From the NCBI RefSeq assembly GCF_009177095.1, contig NZ_AP021861.1, forward strand, positions 372,001 through 436,000: 64,000 nt of DNA. Direction: 5' to 3'. Both the position numbers and the translations under genes were made by a program. Of the stretch, positions 19,515-27,729 are shown one piece after another. Numbering within the stretch: the stretch's first letter is position 1; each line of letters begins with the position of its first letter. The stretch comes from Lacipirellula parvula. GTDB taxonomy: Bacteria > Planctomycetota > Planctomycetia > Pirellulales > Lacipirellulaceae. The notes beneath the pieces were generated by a model, which did no database searches, was not told the origin of the DNA, and saw nothing but the letters and a program-made list of their open reading frames with translations.

Positions 19515-20246
19515 AGCAAAAAAGTCGCTTAATTGATTCGTGAAGTAAGGAGACTTCTCAGCAGCTGCTGCGAAGCTTGGGCGTCAGAACGAGCGACGAA
19601 GTTCAACGCAAAAACCGGCTGGAAACTTGCCCCATCCTTGCGACGAACGTCGCCCGCCGGTCGTGAACTGCATCGAAAATAAGATCGCGCTCTAGAACCC
19701 AAAATACGCGGGTTCTACAGAAGTGTCAAATCTCTGGAGCCCTTGGCGGCACTCGCTATCCCCTTGGAATGTAAGGGACTTACGTCTCGGTGAGGGTCGC
19801 GCCGATCGTGCCGTTCGCAGCGGCGCGACGGCTCCGATTTCGGGACTGCGGCGAGTCCTTTCATCTTCCCATGCAAAGGCGAGTTTGTTGTGAGCGCTCG
19901 TCGCTTGTGGGAGGCGTCTCCGACGCCGATTTCGCTCACAACTCCCTATAGCGACGCGGTGCCGGTCGCGGCATCGGCGTCGGAGACGCCTCCCACAAAT
20001 CCACTTGCGACCCATTTCACAAGTCATCTTGGGCGGCGGATGCTGGCGATGCTGTCACGCCGTAACCGGCAAAATCGTTACTTCCTGCCAGATTTCCGCC
20101 AATGAGGGCAAAGTCGGTGTGAAGCTCTTCCGATTATATGCATTGTAACTGTCACGTAAGCGGCTCCGCGCCGCGGTTCGTCCTATTGAGCGGACGGCCG
20201 CGGGAACCGATGCCGCCAGCGATCTTTTCTTTGCGGGAACTGACAA
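19515..20246. other. Divergent intergenic region with repeat
   Basis: These 732 bp separate the exosortase from the Wza-like gene and must hold both promoters. The repeat at 19905-19998 lies in the middle. The AT-rich patch TTATATGCATTGTAACTG near 20133 could be a promoter for the plus-strand gene. I see no open frame worth calling. Confidence 0.5.
19905..19998. repeat. Inverted-pair repeat, family A, copy 2
   Basis: The left arm GTGGGAGGCGTCTCCGACGC (19907-19926, continuing CGAT) and the right arm GTCGGAGACGCCTCCCACAA ending at 19998 are exact inverted copies over at least 24 bp. They are 42 bp apart. The arms are the same as those at 145-234 and 31350-31440, while the centres differ. Confidence 0.8.
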
Positions 20247-21305
20247 ATGATGGCTTGCCACCGAACTCGTCGCGGCATCGCTTGGCTGCTGATCGCCTAC
20301 CAGGCGGCCCTCACCGGCTGCACGGCGTTCATGGAGCCCCGCAACCCGGTCCCGGTGACGGCCCCCGAGGCTCCGCCGACGAGCCCCGTGCCGCGCGAAC
20401 TCGAGAAAGTGACTCTCCCGCGCTACGTCATCGAACCGCCGGACATCCTACTGGTCGAAGGCGTCAAGCTGGTGCCGAAGTCGCCGCACCGGATTGAAAC
20501 CTTCGACGTGCTGCTGATCCGCGTGATCGGCGCCTTCCCGGAACAGCCGATCGACAACACCTACAACGTCGACGCCGACGGCACCGTCAACCTTGGCCCC
20601 ACCTACGGACGCATCCCCGTCGTGGGGCAGACGATCGAGGAAGCCGAAGACGAAATTCGCGACCAACTGTCGAAAGTTCTCACCGACGTCGACGTCTCGG
20701 TCTCGCTCGTCGCCTCCGCTGGCGCTCAGGCGATTACCGGACAGCATCTCGTCGCGATGGACGGTCGCATTAACCTGGGCACCTACGGCTCCGTCTATGT
20801 GGCGGGCATGACGCTCGAAGAAGCCCGCGCTGCGATCGAAACGAAGCTTGGCGAGAAGCTCGAAGAGCCTGAAGTCTTCGTCGACGTCCTCGCCTACAAC
20901 AGCAAGGTCTACTACATCATCACGCAAGGCGCCGGCCTGGGCGACGACGTCACTCGCCAACCGATCACCGGCAACGAGACGGTCATCGACGCGGTGGCGG
21001 CTCTCGGCGGCATCTCGCAAGTCTCGTCGACCAAGATGTGGATCGCCCGCCCCGCCCCGAACGGCGTCGGCTGCGAGCAGATCTTGCCGATTCAATGGAA
21101 CGACATCGCTCAGGGCGCCTCGACGGCGACGAACTACCAGCTCATGCCTGGCGACCGGTTGTTCATCGCCCAAGATCGCCTGACCAATTTCAACACGGTC
21201 GTCAACAAGCTGCTTAATCCGTTCGAACGCATCTTCGGCTTCGTCTCCCTCGGCACCTCGATGGCGAACCGTATCGTCCGCTTCGGCTTGGCGAATACGT
21301 TCTAG
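20247..21305 (+). CDS. Wza-like polysaccharide export lipoprotein
   Basis: Outer-membrane polysaccharide export (OPX) family protein of 352 residues. It has a signal peptide with lipobox LTGC (lipidated Cys25), a Pro-rich linker (residues 32-50), the Poly_export domain beginning near DILLVEGVKLVP and ending in DADGTVNLGPTYGRIPVVGQT, then two SLBB-like segments (GRINLGTYGSVYVAGMTL, and YYIITQGAGLGDDVTRQP) and a C-terminal part with MPGDRLFI. A second Met at codon 2 makes the exact start ambiguous by one residue. It diverges from the exosortase/Wzc genes and with them forms the expected export trio. The polysaccharide itself is unknown, since no glycosyltransferases are in the window. Confidence 0.92.
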   Translation: MMACHRTRRGIAWLLIAYQAALTGCTAFMEPRNPVPVTAPEAPPTSPVPRELEKVTLPRYVIEPPDILLVEGVKLVPKSPHRIETFDVLLIRVIGAFPEQPIDNTYNVDADGTVNLGPTYGRIPVVGQTIEEAEDEIRDQLSKVLTDVDVSVSLVASAGAQAITGQHLVAMDGRINLGTYGSVYVAGMTLEEARAAIETKLGEKLEEPEVFVDVLAYNSKVYYIITQGAGLGDDVTRQPITGNETVIDAVAALGGISQVSSTKMWIARPAPNGVGCEQILPIQWNDIAQGASTATNYQLMPGDRLFIAQDRLTNFNTVVNKLLNPFERIFGFVSLGTSMANRIVRFGLANTF

Positions 21306-21451
21306 CCGCTGGCCCCGCGAGGGGCGTGCAAATCGAACCGCGGCTGTTTGACCTGAACTCATCACTAACGGCATACGCAAACCGGATCGCCTGAAGACGA
21401 ACTGCTCGCTGCAATTCGCCATCGCCTCCGGGCTCCACAGGAAGTGACGCC

Positions 21452-22531
21452 ATGTCTCCTCGATTGAAACTTCAATCCGTCGCCAAGCCGCTGCTCCTGG
21501 CCGGAGCGCTCTGGAGCGCCGGGCTGGCGACTCCCGCTGGCGCCGTCGGGCATGGCGGAAACCGTCCGCAAACGCCGCCGCCGTGCGGGCCGGACGGGGT
21601 CTGCGTGCCGAACATTCCCACCTATGGTTGGTATCAAACGCGGTGGCGGACGTTCCCTGGCGATGCCAAGGGAGTGACTCCCGACCAAGTGAAGAAGCAA
21701 GAAGAGAAGGACGAACAGGCGGAGTCGATGACCGGTCCGCGGACGCCAACGCCCGCGGAAGAAGGAACGATCACTCGGGAACGGCCTAAGCGCGCCGGGC
21801 AACCGGCCGCTGAAGGGGGGCCCGTTCCCGATCCGAACGAGGACATCCGCAATCTGCCTGGTCTGCCGCCGCTGCCAGGTCCTGGGGACGCCGCGCCGGC
21901 GCCCGCCGGGCCAGCCGGCCCTGCCGGGGAAGCGGCGCCGGCGCCTGCCGGCGGTTTGCCGCTCGGCCCGGCTGGTCAGCCAGCGCCCGCCGGCACGGAA
22001 CCGGATAGCGGCGGCAGCAATCCGCTCGATCCGTTTGGCTCGGCGCCGCCCGCGCCGCCCTGGTTGTCGCAATCGATGACCAACCCGGCGGCTGGCGAGC
22101 TCGTTCAACTGCCGTACGTTCAGCAGGCCGGCGGCCAAGCGGGCGGCCAGGTCGTGCAACCGGTCGACAACATCGAACCGGTGCTCGACGGTCCGAATCT
22201 CCGCGGCGATGACGCGCCGCCGGCGTTGCCGCCGGCTTTGCAACGGCTGTCTGGCATTCGCTCGCCGGCTGGCCAGGGCGCCGTCGTCGTCGCTCCGGCC
22301 TTGCCGCCGGCCCTCGCGCCGACGCGCACTGCCATGGCTCAACCGAGCAGCGTCCAAGCGAAGCCAGCCGCTGGTCCGGCATCGCTGCAGCCGTCGCGTT
22401 ACATCCAGCAAGCCAGCGCCGTCGTTCCAGTCGGCGGGCAGATGGTGAGCCCGATGGGGACGATGGACGCCGCAACCGCGGGCCAAGGCGCCCAACAAGC
22501 GATCTACATCGAAGCGGGCGTCGTGAAGTAA
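21452..22531 (+). CDS. Pro/Ala-rich exported protein
   Basis: A 359-residue secreted protein of low complexity. CAGGAAG precedes the ATG by about seven bases. The signal peptide runs to about residue 31 (LLLAGALWSAGLATPAGAVG). The mature protein has the short block VCVPNIPTYGWYQTRWRTFP, a motif I associate with planctomycete exported proteins. From about residue 95 to the end come Pro-, Ala- and Gly-rich repeats such as PAPAGPAGPAGEAAPAPAGG. No catalytic domain. It follows the Wza-like gene by 146 bp and could be a periplasmic or envelope-spanning linker protein. That role is inferred from composition and position only. Confidence 0.75.
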   Translation: MSPRLKLQSVAKPLLLAGALWSAGLATPAGAVGHGGNRPQTPPPCGPDGVCVPNIPTYGWYQTRWRTFPGDAKGVTPDQVKKQEEKDEQAESMTGPRTPTPAEEGTITRERPKRAGQPAAEGGPVPDPNEDIRNLPGLPPLPGPGDAAPAPAGPAGPAGEAAPAPAGGLPLGPAGQPAPAGTEPDSGGSNPLDPFGSAPPAPPWLSQSMTNPAAGELVQLPYVQQAGGQAGGQVVQPVDNIEPVLDGPNLRGDDAPPALPPALQRLSGIRSPAGQGAVVVAPALPPALAPTRTAMAQPSSVQAKPAAGPASLQPSRYIQQASAVVPVGGQMVSPMGTMDAATAGQGAQQAIYIEAGVVK

Positions 22532-22567
22532 GGCTTCGCCCGCGGAGTGGAAACCGCACCATCCTGC

Positions 22568-22593
22568 GGACTGGCCGCTTAAGCGACCAGTCC
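22568..22593 (+). terminator. Hairpin after the Pro/Ala-rich gene
   Basis: GGACTGGCCGCTT pairs with AAGCGACCAGTCC apart from one mismatch, giving an almost loop-free palindrome 36 bp after the stop at 22531. No T-run follows, so it is at best a weak or factor-dependent terminator. Confidence 0.4.
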
Positions 22594-22759
22594 AATGCGG
22601 CTTCTATATCGTCTGCCGTTTAAGCTCAATCGACCGCCACGCCATCGCCGTGTTCGCACAGCGATGGCGTCTTCATGCGCCGCCGCCTATCCTACAGAGA
22701 CCAGACGCCCAGCGGCGTCCTCGTCTCACTTCTAGCACGGCAGCCGGGGCAGCATCGCG

Positions 22760-23485
22760 ATGAGTTCTTCCACAGGCCGGGTGATCGCCATCGGCGACGT
22801 CCATGGCTGCGTCCACGCGCTTGACGCGGTGCTCGACGCGATCGCGCCGACCGCCGCCGACGAGATCGTGCTACTCGGCGACATGATCGACAACGGCCGC
22901 GAGTCGAAGGAAGTCCTCGACCGCATTCTCAAGCTCCAGCAGCAATGCCGCGTGGTGCTCATCGAAGGGAACCACGAAGAGATGATGCTGCGGGCCCGCG
23001 CGAACGAGGCCGACCTCAATTACTGGATGAACTGCGGCGGCGCGGTGACGCTGACGTCGTACCACTTTCCTGGTCGGCTGAAAGATATCCCCGACGCTCA
23101 CTGGCAACTTATCGAGTCGTGCGTGCCGTACTATGAGACGGCCGACGACATCTTCACGCACGCCAACTACTTGCCTGAACTTCCGATGAGCGAACAGCCG
23201 CCGCACGAACTGCGGTGGACGCTGTTCGAACCGCAAGAAGTCCGCCCCCACTTCTCCGGCAAGCGCGTGACGGTTGGCCACACCGAACAGCGCAACGGCG
23301 AGATCCTCGATCTCGGGTACGCCGCCTGCATCGACACCGCCTGCTGGCGCTACGGCTGGCTGACGGCGCTCGACCGCACGACGGGCGAAATCTGGCAAGC
23401 GAGCAAGTGGGGCGTGATGCGCGAAGCAGGCGAGGAAGTGCACCGCGAGAAGCTTGGCGAACTTATCGGGACGCGTGTTCTGTAA
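22760..23485 (+). CDS. PPP-family metallophosphatase
   Basis: A 241-residue calcineurin-like phosphoesterase of the serine/threonine phosphatase (PPP/PrpE/ApaH-like) family. Metal-binding motifs in order are GDVHG (residues 12-16), GDMIDNG (40-46) and GNHEE (70-74), with later His residues in FTHANY and TVGHTEQR. The second motif normally reads GD-x2-DRG; here Asn45 replaces the phosphate-contacting Arg. The rest of the site is intact, so activity is likely but specificity may differ. Substrates could be phosphoproteins or diadenosine polyphosphates. The kinase at 14662 is 8 kb away, and nothing in the sequence links the two. Confidence 0.88.
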   Translation: MSSSTGRVIAIGDVHGCVHALDAVLDAIAPTAADEIVLLGDMIDNGRESKEVLDRILKLQQQCRVVLIEGNHEEMMLRARANEADLNYWMNCGGAVTLTSYHFPGRLKDIPDAHWQLIESCVPYYETADDIFTHANYLPELPMSEQPPHELRWTLFEPQEVRPHFSGKRVTVGHTEQRNGEILDLGYAACIDTACWRYGWLTALDRTTGEIWQASKWGVMREAGEEVHREKLGELIGTRVL

Positions 23486-23709
23486 ATTCCACGCACGCTT
23501 AGCTTTTTTGTAAGGAAGCGTACGAGCGAAGGTTAATCGGTCGCCTTAAGTAAAACTTTAGGGAAAAGTGTGCGGCTTGAGTGGAAATTAGTGGCTAATT
23601 CAATCGCTATGCTTATATTTGCTACTTTAGCTATTCGGCTTTTCGTCTTTCGCGGAAGAATCCGAGGAATCTTCAGTTCCAGCTTAATAGCAAGAACCGG
23701 AGCAAATCC

Positions 23710-24513
23710 TTGACTACACCACTTTTTAGGTGGGCGGGCAGTAAAAGAAAAAGCCTTCCCACGTTAGCTGAATTTTGGCAACCAACATTCAGGCGATATG
23801 TCGAGCCGTTTGTTGGTTCAGCAGCGCTGTTTTTTCGACTGCAACCCAGACGGGCGCTGTTGAGCGACATTAATAAAGGTCTTATTGAGGCATACAAGGT
23901 CATCCGCGATCAGCCTGACGATCTGCATGCCGCCGTTTGCGCCATTCCCAGGCGCGAGACTACCTACTACAAGATCCGAGCGCAACGTCCTGCTGATTTG
24001 ACGCCTTTCGAGCGTGCTGTACGCTTTGTGTACCTCAATAGATATTGTTTTAACGGCATCTATCGAACTAACGCCAAAGGCGAATTTAACGTGCCATTCG
24101 CTCATAATAAGCCTGGCGTCATCCCGTCTATTGAGCAGTTTCGGCAGTGCTCAATTTTGTTAAGCAAGACTTCATTGCGCTGTGGAGATTTTGAATCCGT
24201 ACTTTCTGCAGTTAGGGAGGGCGACTTTGTGTATCTGGATCCGCCGTATGCTGTTGAGTCTAGGCGGATTTTCCGGCAGTACGACGCAAAAGAGTTCACG
24301 TTGGAGGATATGGAGAGGCTGTCTAAGTGCCTTCGTTCTATCGATGGAATTGGCGCATCATTTGTGATTAGTTACGCAGATTGCGCCGAGGCACGCCGCC
24401 TCCTGAAGCGATGGAAACCAGTGCGGCATCGGGTTCGGCGACATATCGCAGGCTTTGCTTCCGCTCGTCGTACCGCTTTTGAGTTGCTCGCCACGAACAT
24501 TGAGGCCAGATAG
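23710..24513 (+). CDS. D12-class DNA adenine methyltransferase
   Basis: Dam-like enzyme that transfers methyl from S-adenosylmethionine to N6 of adenine. The 267-residue protein has motif X/I elements FRWAGSKRK (residues 6-14) and VEPFVGSAALFFRL (31-44), the family block RFVYLNRYCFNGIYR, and the catalytic DPPY (177-180). The start is a TTG at 23710; no ATG occurs near the conserved N-terminus. It begins a three-gene unit, followed after 2 bp by the ParB-like gene. Base composition and codon use are clearly more AT-rich than the neighbours, pointing to acquisition by transfer. The recognition site cannot be read from sequence. A role in self-DNA marking within the cassette is inferred. Confidence 0.92.
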   Translation: MTTPLFRWAGSKRKSLPTLAEFWQPTFRRYVEPFVGSAALFFRLQPRRALLSDINKGLIEAYKVIRDQPDDLHAAVCAIPRRETTYYKIRAQRPADLTPFERAVRFVYLNRYCFNGIYRTNAKGEFNVPFAHNKPGVIPSIEQFRQCSILLSKTSLRCGDFESVLSAVREGDFVYLDPPYAVESRRIFRQYDAKEFTLEDMERLSKCLRSIDGIGASFVISYADCAEARRLLKRWKPVRHRVRRHIAGFASARRTAFELLATNIEAR

Positions 24514-24515
24514 TT

Positions 24516-25469
24516 ATGGCCAGTGATCACGAAACCGGCACGCTAGATCATATCGCTGTCGAGAGAATTGATTCCAATCCAGAGAATCCGCGGCTTAATT
24601 TTCGCCAAGGTGAACTTGAAGAGTTGCAGGAGTCTATTCGCCAGTACGGCGTGCAGGTGCCGATTGCTGTTTATAAAAAAGGCCGACGGTATGTGCTGAT
24701 TGATGGCGAACGAAGGTGGCGCTGCTCGTCCAAATTGAATTTGAAGACCATTCCGGCGCTCATTCAGGAAGAGCCTGCGCCGCTTCAGAATCTTCTTCTG
24801 ATGTTCAACATCCACGCGCTCCGCGAGCAATGGGATTTGCTCACAATTGCGCTGAAGCTCCCGACAATCATTTCTCTTCTTGAAGACGAACGAGGGAAGT
24901 CGCCTACCGAGACGGAGCTTTCGACCACCACGGGGCTTTCTCGTAGCGTCATTCGTCGATGTAGGCTTCTAACTGATCTGCCCAAGAAATATCAGAACCA
25001 GCTTCTTGGTGAATTAAAGAAGCCAAAAAGCAAGCAGGCATTGAGCGAAGATTTCTTTATTGAAATGGAGAAGTCTCTCAAGACGGTTATGCGAGCAATG
25101 CCAGGGGTTGTATCTGATAAGAATAGAGCGCGCGACTGTCTTCTTAAAAAGTATAAAGATAAAGTAATTGATAATATTGTGGACTTCAGGAAGATGGCGA
25201 AGATCGCGAGGGCAAAGAGCGTCGACGCTGATGCGGATGCCGCTAGGACGGCTATACAAAGGCTTTTGGATGATCCTGACTATTCGATAGATGAGGCTTG
25301 GAACGACACTGTCGCTGAGGCGTATGTCGAGCGGGATATCGTCTCAAGGATTGAGCACTTGCTTTCCAAGCTAGGTGAAGTTGGGCGTACGGAGATTGAC
25401 GAAGATGTTCGCGATAAGCTTGAGGAGTTGGTTCAGAGAGCTCGAGCTATTCTGGAGGCGGACGAATGA
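24516..25469 (+). CDS. ParB/Spo0J-like nuclease-fold protein
   Basis: A 317-residue protein with an N-terminal ParB domain: IDSNPENPRLNF (near 18-29), ESIRQYGVQVPIAVY, and the CTP-binding DGERRWRC (63-70). A helical region follows and includes a likely helix-turn-helix (TETELSTTTGLSRSVIRRCR, near 131-150), as in ParB DNA-binding domains. The C-terminal third is acidic and helical. No ParA ATPase is adjacent, so it is unlikely to be a chromosome or plasmid partition protein. It is sandwiched between an adenine methylase (2-bp gap) and an unknown protein (ATGA overlap), in the same AT-rich style. In this setting it may act as a CTP-switched DNA-binding or nuclease subunit, which is inference. 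Confidence 0.88.
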   Translation: MASDHETGTLDHIAVERIDSNPENPRLNFRQGELEELQESIRQYGVQVPIAVYKKGRRYVLIDGERRWRCSSKLNLKTIPALIQEEPAPLQNLLLMFNIHALREQWDLLTIALKLPTIISLLEDERGKSPTETELSTTTGLSRSVIRRCRLLTDLPKKYQNQLLGELKKPKSKQALSEDFFIEMEKSLKTVMRAMPGVVSDKNRARDCLLKKYKDKVIDNIVDFRKMAKIARAKSVDADADAARTAIQRLLDDPDYSIDEAWNDTVAEAYVERDIVSRIEHLLSKLGEVGRTEIDEDVRDKLEELVQRARAILEADE

Positions 25470-26347
25470 CGTACGTCTTGCTCGGGCAGGATCTTCACGA
25501 GACAGCAGATGGAGCTAAAAAGTATTTCAGCCAGAACTATGGCGCTACGCAATTTAAGTGCGAGCAGTCCGTTAGAGAGAACTTGCCACTCAAGCCAACT
25601 TGGCAGGCGAAGCTCAAGCACGGCTACACCTTGTGTGTTAATGTTCAACCCAGTCCCTTCTCTCACACTCTTCATGAATTCGTAAACAGTTGCGCAGCCA
25701 ACGGATTAGCCATAAAGCTTTGGGTCGCCGTCTCTCATGGTGGAGCAAAGGATTCATTCAGTGCAGAACTCAGGAAAGCCCATGAAAATGGAATTGGCGT
25801 ACTGCAATTTGGTCCGGATGGTACAGCGCATGAGCACAATCGGGCCGTGCCGCTCTCGTTGTTCGCGTTGCGAAAAACTGTTCTGAAAGATGTGCCAACG
25901 GTGTGTCGCGAGCTCGTAAAGGATGCAGAAGCGACATTTTTGGACGGAGCTCCGGACAAGGGCTGTCAAGCAATCTGTCAGGAGCTTGAGCGTGTTACTC
26001 GGGCATTTGCCGAGACCACATACAATCTCGGCATGTGGACTGCACCAAAGAGCTCGAAAACTTACTCCAGCAAGTTCTTTCAAACAGACCCGTGGGCAGC
26101 GATGCTGGAGGCAATGGAGAGCCGCATTGACGTTACTGCCGTTCGAGGTAAGTGTACCGGCTTTTCGAAGCAATTGATTGTTCAGAGTCGCGGCTACACT
26201 GACTGGAGAAATAAGGTGAGTCACGCACCGAAGACGCTCCAGCAGGTTCAAGCCAGAGATGCAAGGCTTAGGACAATGTACGAGGCTACGAGAGATCTAT
26301 TACTGGAGTGGTACCCTGTAGCCAAGCCATTTAAGGTGCTAAAGTAA
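25466..26347 (+). CDS. Unknown protein with HEPN-like C-terminal motif
   Basis: A 293-residue protein that I cannot assign to a family. Its start overlaps the ParB-like stop by ATGA. The N-terminal half alternates strands and helices (LCVNVQPSPFSHTLHEFV, LAIKLWVAVS, HENGIGVLQFG), loosely like a restriction-nuclease fold, but no clear PD-(D/E)xK motif is visible. The C-terminal half is helical and contains DWRNKVSH with Arg248-Asn249-x3-His253. This is the R-x4-H pattern, with a polar residue after Arg, typical of HEPN ribonuclease domains. The following helix LRTMYEATRDLLLEWY fits a HEPN bundle. If real, this would be the toxic effector of the cassette. Both the HEPN call and the effector role are inference from a short motif. 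Confidence 0.75.
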   Translation: MTYVLLGQDLHETADGAKKYFSQNYGATQFKCEQSVRENLPLKPTWQAKLKHGYTLCVNVQPSPFSHTLHEFVNSCAANGLAIKLWVAVSHGGAKDSFSAELRKAHENGIGVLQFGPDGTAHEHNRAVPLSLFALRKTVLKDVPTVCRELVKDAEATFLDGAPDKGCQAICQELERVTRAFAETTYNLGMWTAPKSSKTYSSKFFQTDPWAAMLEAMESRIDVTAVRGKCTGFSKQLIVQSRGYTDWRNKVSHAPKTLQQVQARDARLRTMYEATRDLLLEWYPVAKPFKVLK

Positions 26348-26429
26348 AATTTAGATCGTTGTGCTGTTTGGGGCTTCGGTAACACGAGTGGGTGTCCTCG
26401 AATAATAAGCCATGGCGGTGTTGCCTCTT

Positions 26430-27365
26430 TCAATCCGCAAACACCCTGTCCGGTACGTCTCCGCCGTCGCCAATGGCCGACAGCATCACCAGCGTCGCGA
26501 CGTCGAGCGTGTGCTCGATCGTATGCACGCTGCCGTCGAGAAACGCGAAGTGGCTGACGCCGTTGTGCAGACTGCCGAACTTGCCGGGGTAGTCGTCCGT
26601 CTCGCTCTCCGGGAAGCCGGCGGAACTGCGGCGGACGATTGAGTGTCGCGCGTCGCCGCTGAAGATCGCCGCATCGCCTTGCCGCACATGTTGCAGCGCC
26701 GGATCGACTGATTCGTCGATCGGCGGCAGGTACTTCTCGCCCACTGCGTACGTCATCGACAGGCCGTCGGTCACTTGCCGGGCTGAGATTTTCGACATCA
26801 CATAGATGGGGCCAAGTTCGGTCGTGTCGAATTCGTCGCGTCCGGGCATGCCGTGTTGCGTGCTGGTGCCCGAGTTGGCGGCATAATCGCTGCCAGCCGC
26901 GACGCCGCGCTTCGTCGACGGGGCGTCGTCATTGTCGAAGTCGCGATCGGCGACCGGGCTGCGACGCGTGGGGCAGTAGAATGCCGACACCGGCGTCCGC
27001 ATCGCCGTGCTGTTCGCGTCGTCGTCGGCGCGGATTGCAGGATTGTGAGCGGCGTACATCGCCTGCTGTTCCATGTAGGGCAGCAACTCGAACGCCCATG
27101 AGACGGCGTACTGGTCGGTTCCTAACGGTTTCAGTGGAAAACCGTGGCTGGCGGCGGGGAAGCGTCCCTTAGCATCGTGGTGAAGCTGCAACGCGAGCCC
27201 GATCTGGCGGAGGTTGTTCTGGCACTGCGTGCGACGAGCTGCTTCGCGCGCGGCCTGGACCGCGGGCAAGATCAGCGCGACGAGGACGCCGATGATCGCG
27301 ATGACGACCAGCAGCTCGACGAGGGTGAAGGCGGTACGACGGCGGCAAGGAGAAGTATTGGTCAT
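26430..27365 (-). CDS. DUF1559 prepilin-like protein
   Basis: A 311-residue pseudopilin-like exported protein. The start at 27365 (MTNTSPCRRR) gives the usual short basic leader before [20 protein letters not shown] and [15 protein letters not shown]. The DUF1559 core includes LPYMEQQAMY, FYCPTRRSP and DGLSMTYAVGEKYL. The C-terminal HNGVSHFAFLDG gives H-X9-DG. The frame extends upstream to 27530 but that part lacks family sequence. It is convergent with the methylase-ParB cassette, 82 bp away. Its specific role is unknown. Confidence 0.92.
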   Translation of the reverse strand: MTNTSPCRRRTAFTLVELLVVIAIIGVLVALILPAVQAAREAARRTQCQNNLRQIGLALQLHHDAKGRFPAASHGFPLKPLGTDQYAVSWAFELLPYMEQQAMYAAHNPAIRADDDANSTAMRTPVSAFYCPTRRSPVADRDFDNDDAPSTKRGVAAGSDYAANSGTSTQHGMPGRDEFDTTELGPIYVMSKISARQVTDGLSMTYAVGEKYLPPIDESVDPALQHVRQGDAAIFSGDARHSIVRRSSAGFPESETDDYPGKFGSLHNGVSHFAFLDGSVHTIEHTLDVATLVMLSAIGDGGDVPDRVFAD

Positions 27366-27568
27366 CGGGCAGGATTCGCAGGCGGGAGGCGGGCGGCAAT
27401 CGGCGCGGTAGCAACGACTCTCGATTCGTTGCTGCAGAGTGTAACCCCGGCGATAGCAGCAAAGCTCGCTCTCCAGAAAAAAGTCCAAGCGAGCCGCTGG
27501 CTTCATGCCAGCGGTCATTGCCAATCGCACGAATCGCGGGCCGACGATTGACGACAGCCGTTAAGCGC

Positions 27569-27599
27569 TGCTCCGGCGGTGCGTTGATCCGCGGCTACG
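27569..27599. repeat. REP-like hairpin, family B, single copy
   Basis: GCTCCGGCGGTGCGTTGATC followed by CGCGGCTAC. The stem GCGGTGC / GATCCGC has loop GTT and one G-T wobble. It belongs to the same family as the hairpins at 33880, 39805, 48133-48281 and 50056-50206. It lies in the 364-bp divergent gap 27366-27729 between a DUF1559 gene and the Cys-rich gene; nothing else was recognised there. Confidence 0.65.
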
Positions 27600-27729
27600 G
27601 CGGTGCTGGCGCCTGCCTGGTTTCTCTTGACCGCCGCCGTCATACCCGCGTACTGTCCGCGGCCCGTGACGGGTCTCGCGCTCACTCTCGAGCGGCCCAA
27701 CGATAATTTCACGCACTGGAGGCGTTGCG

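Noticed and set aside
24516-25469. Chromosome partition parB
   Set aside because: No parA next to it, no parS-like palindrome seen, and it sits in a methylase operon of different base composition.
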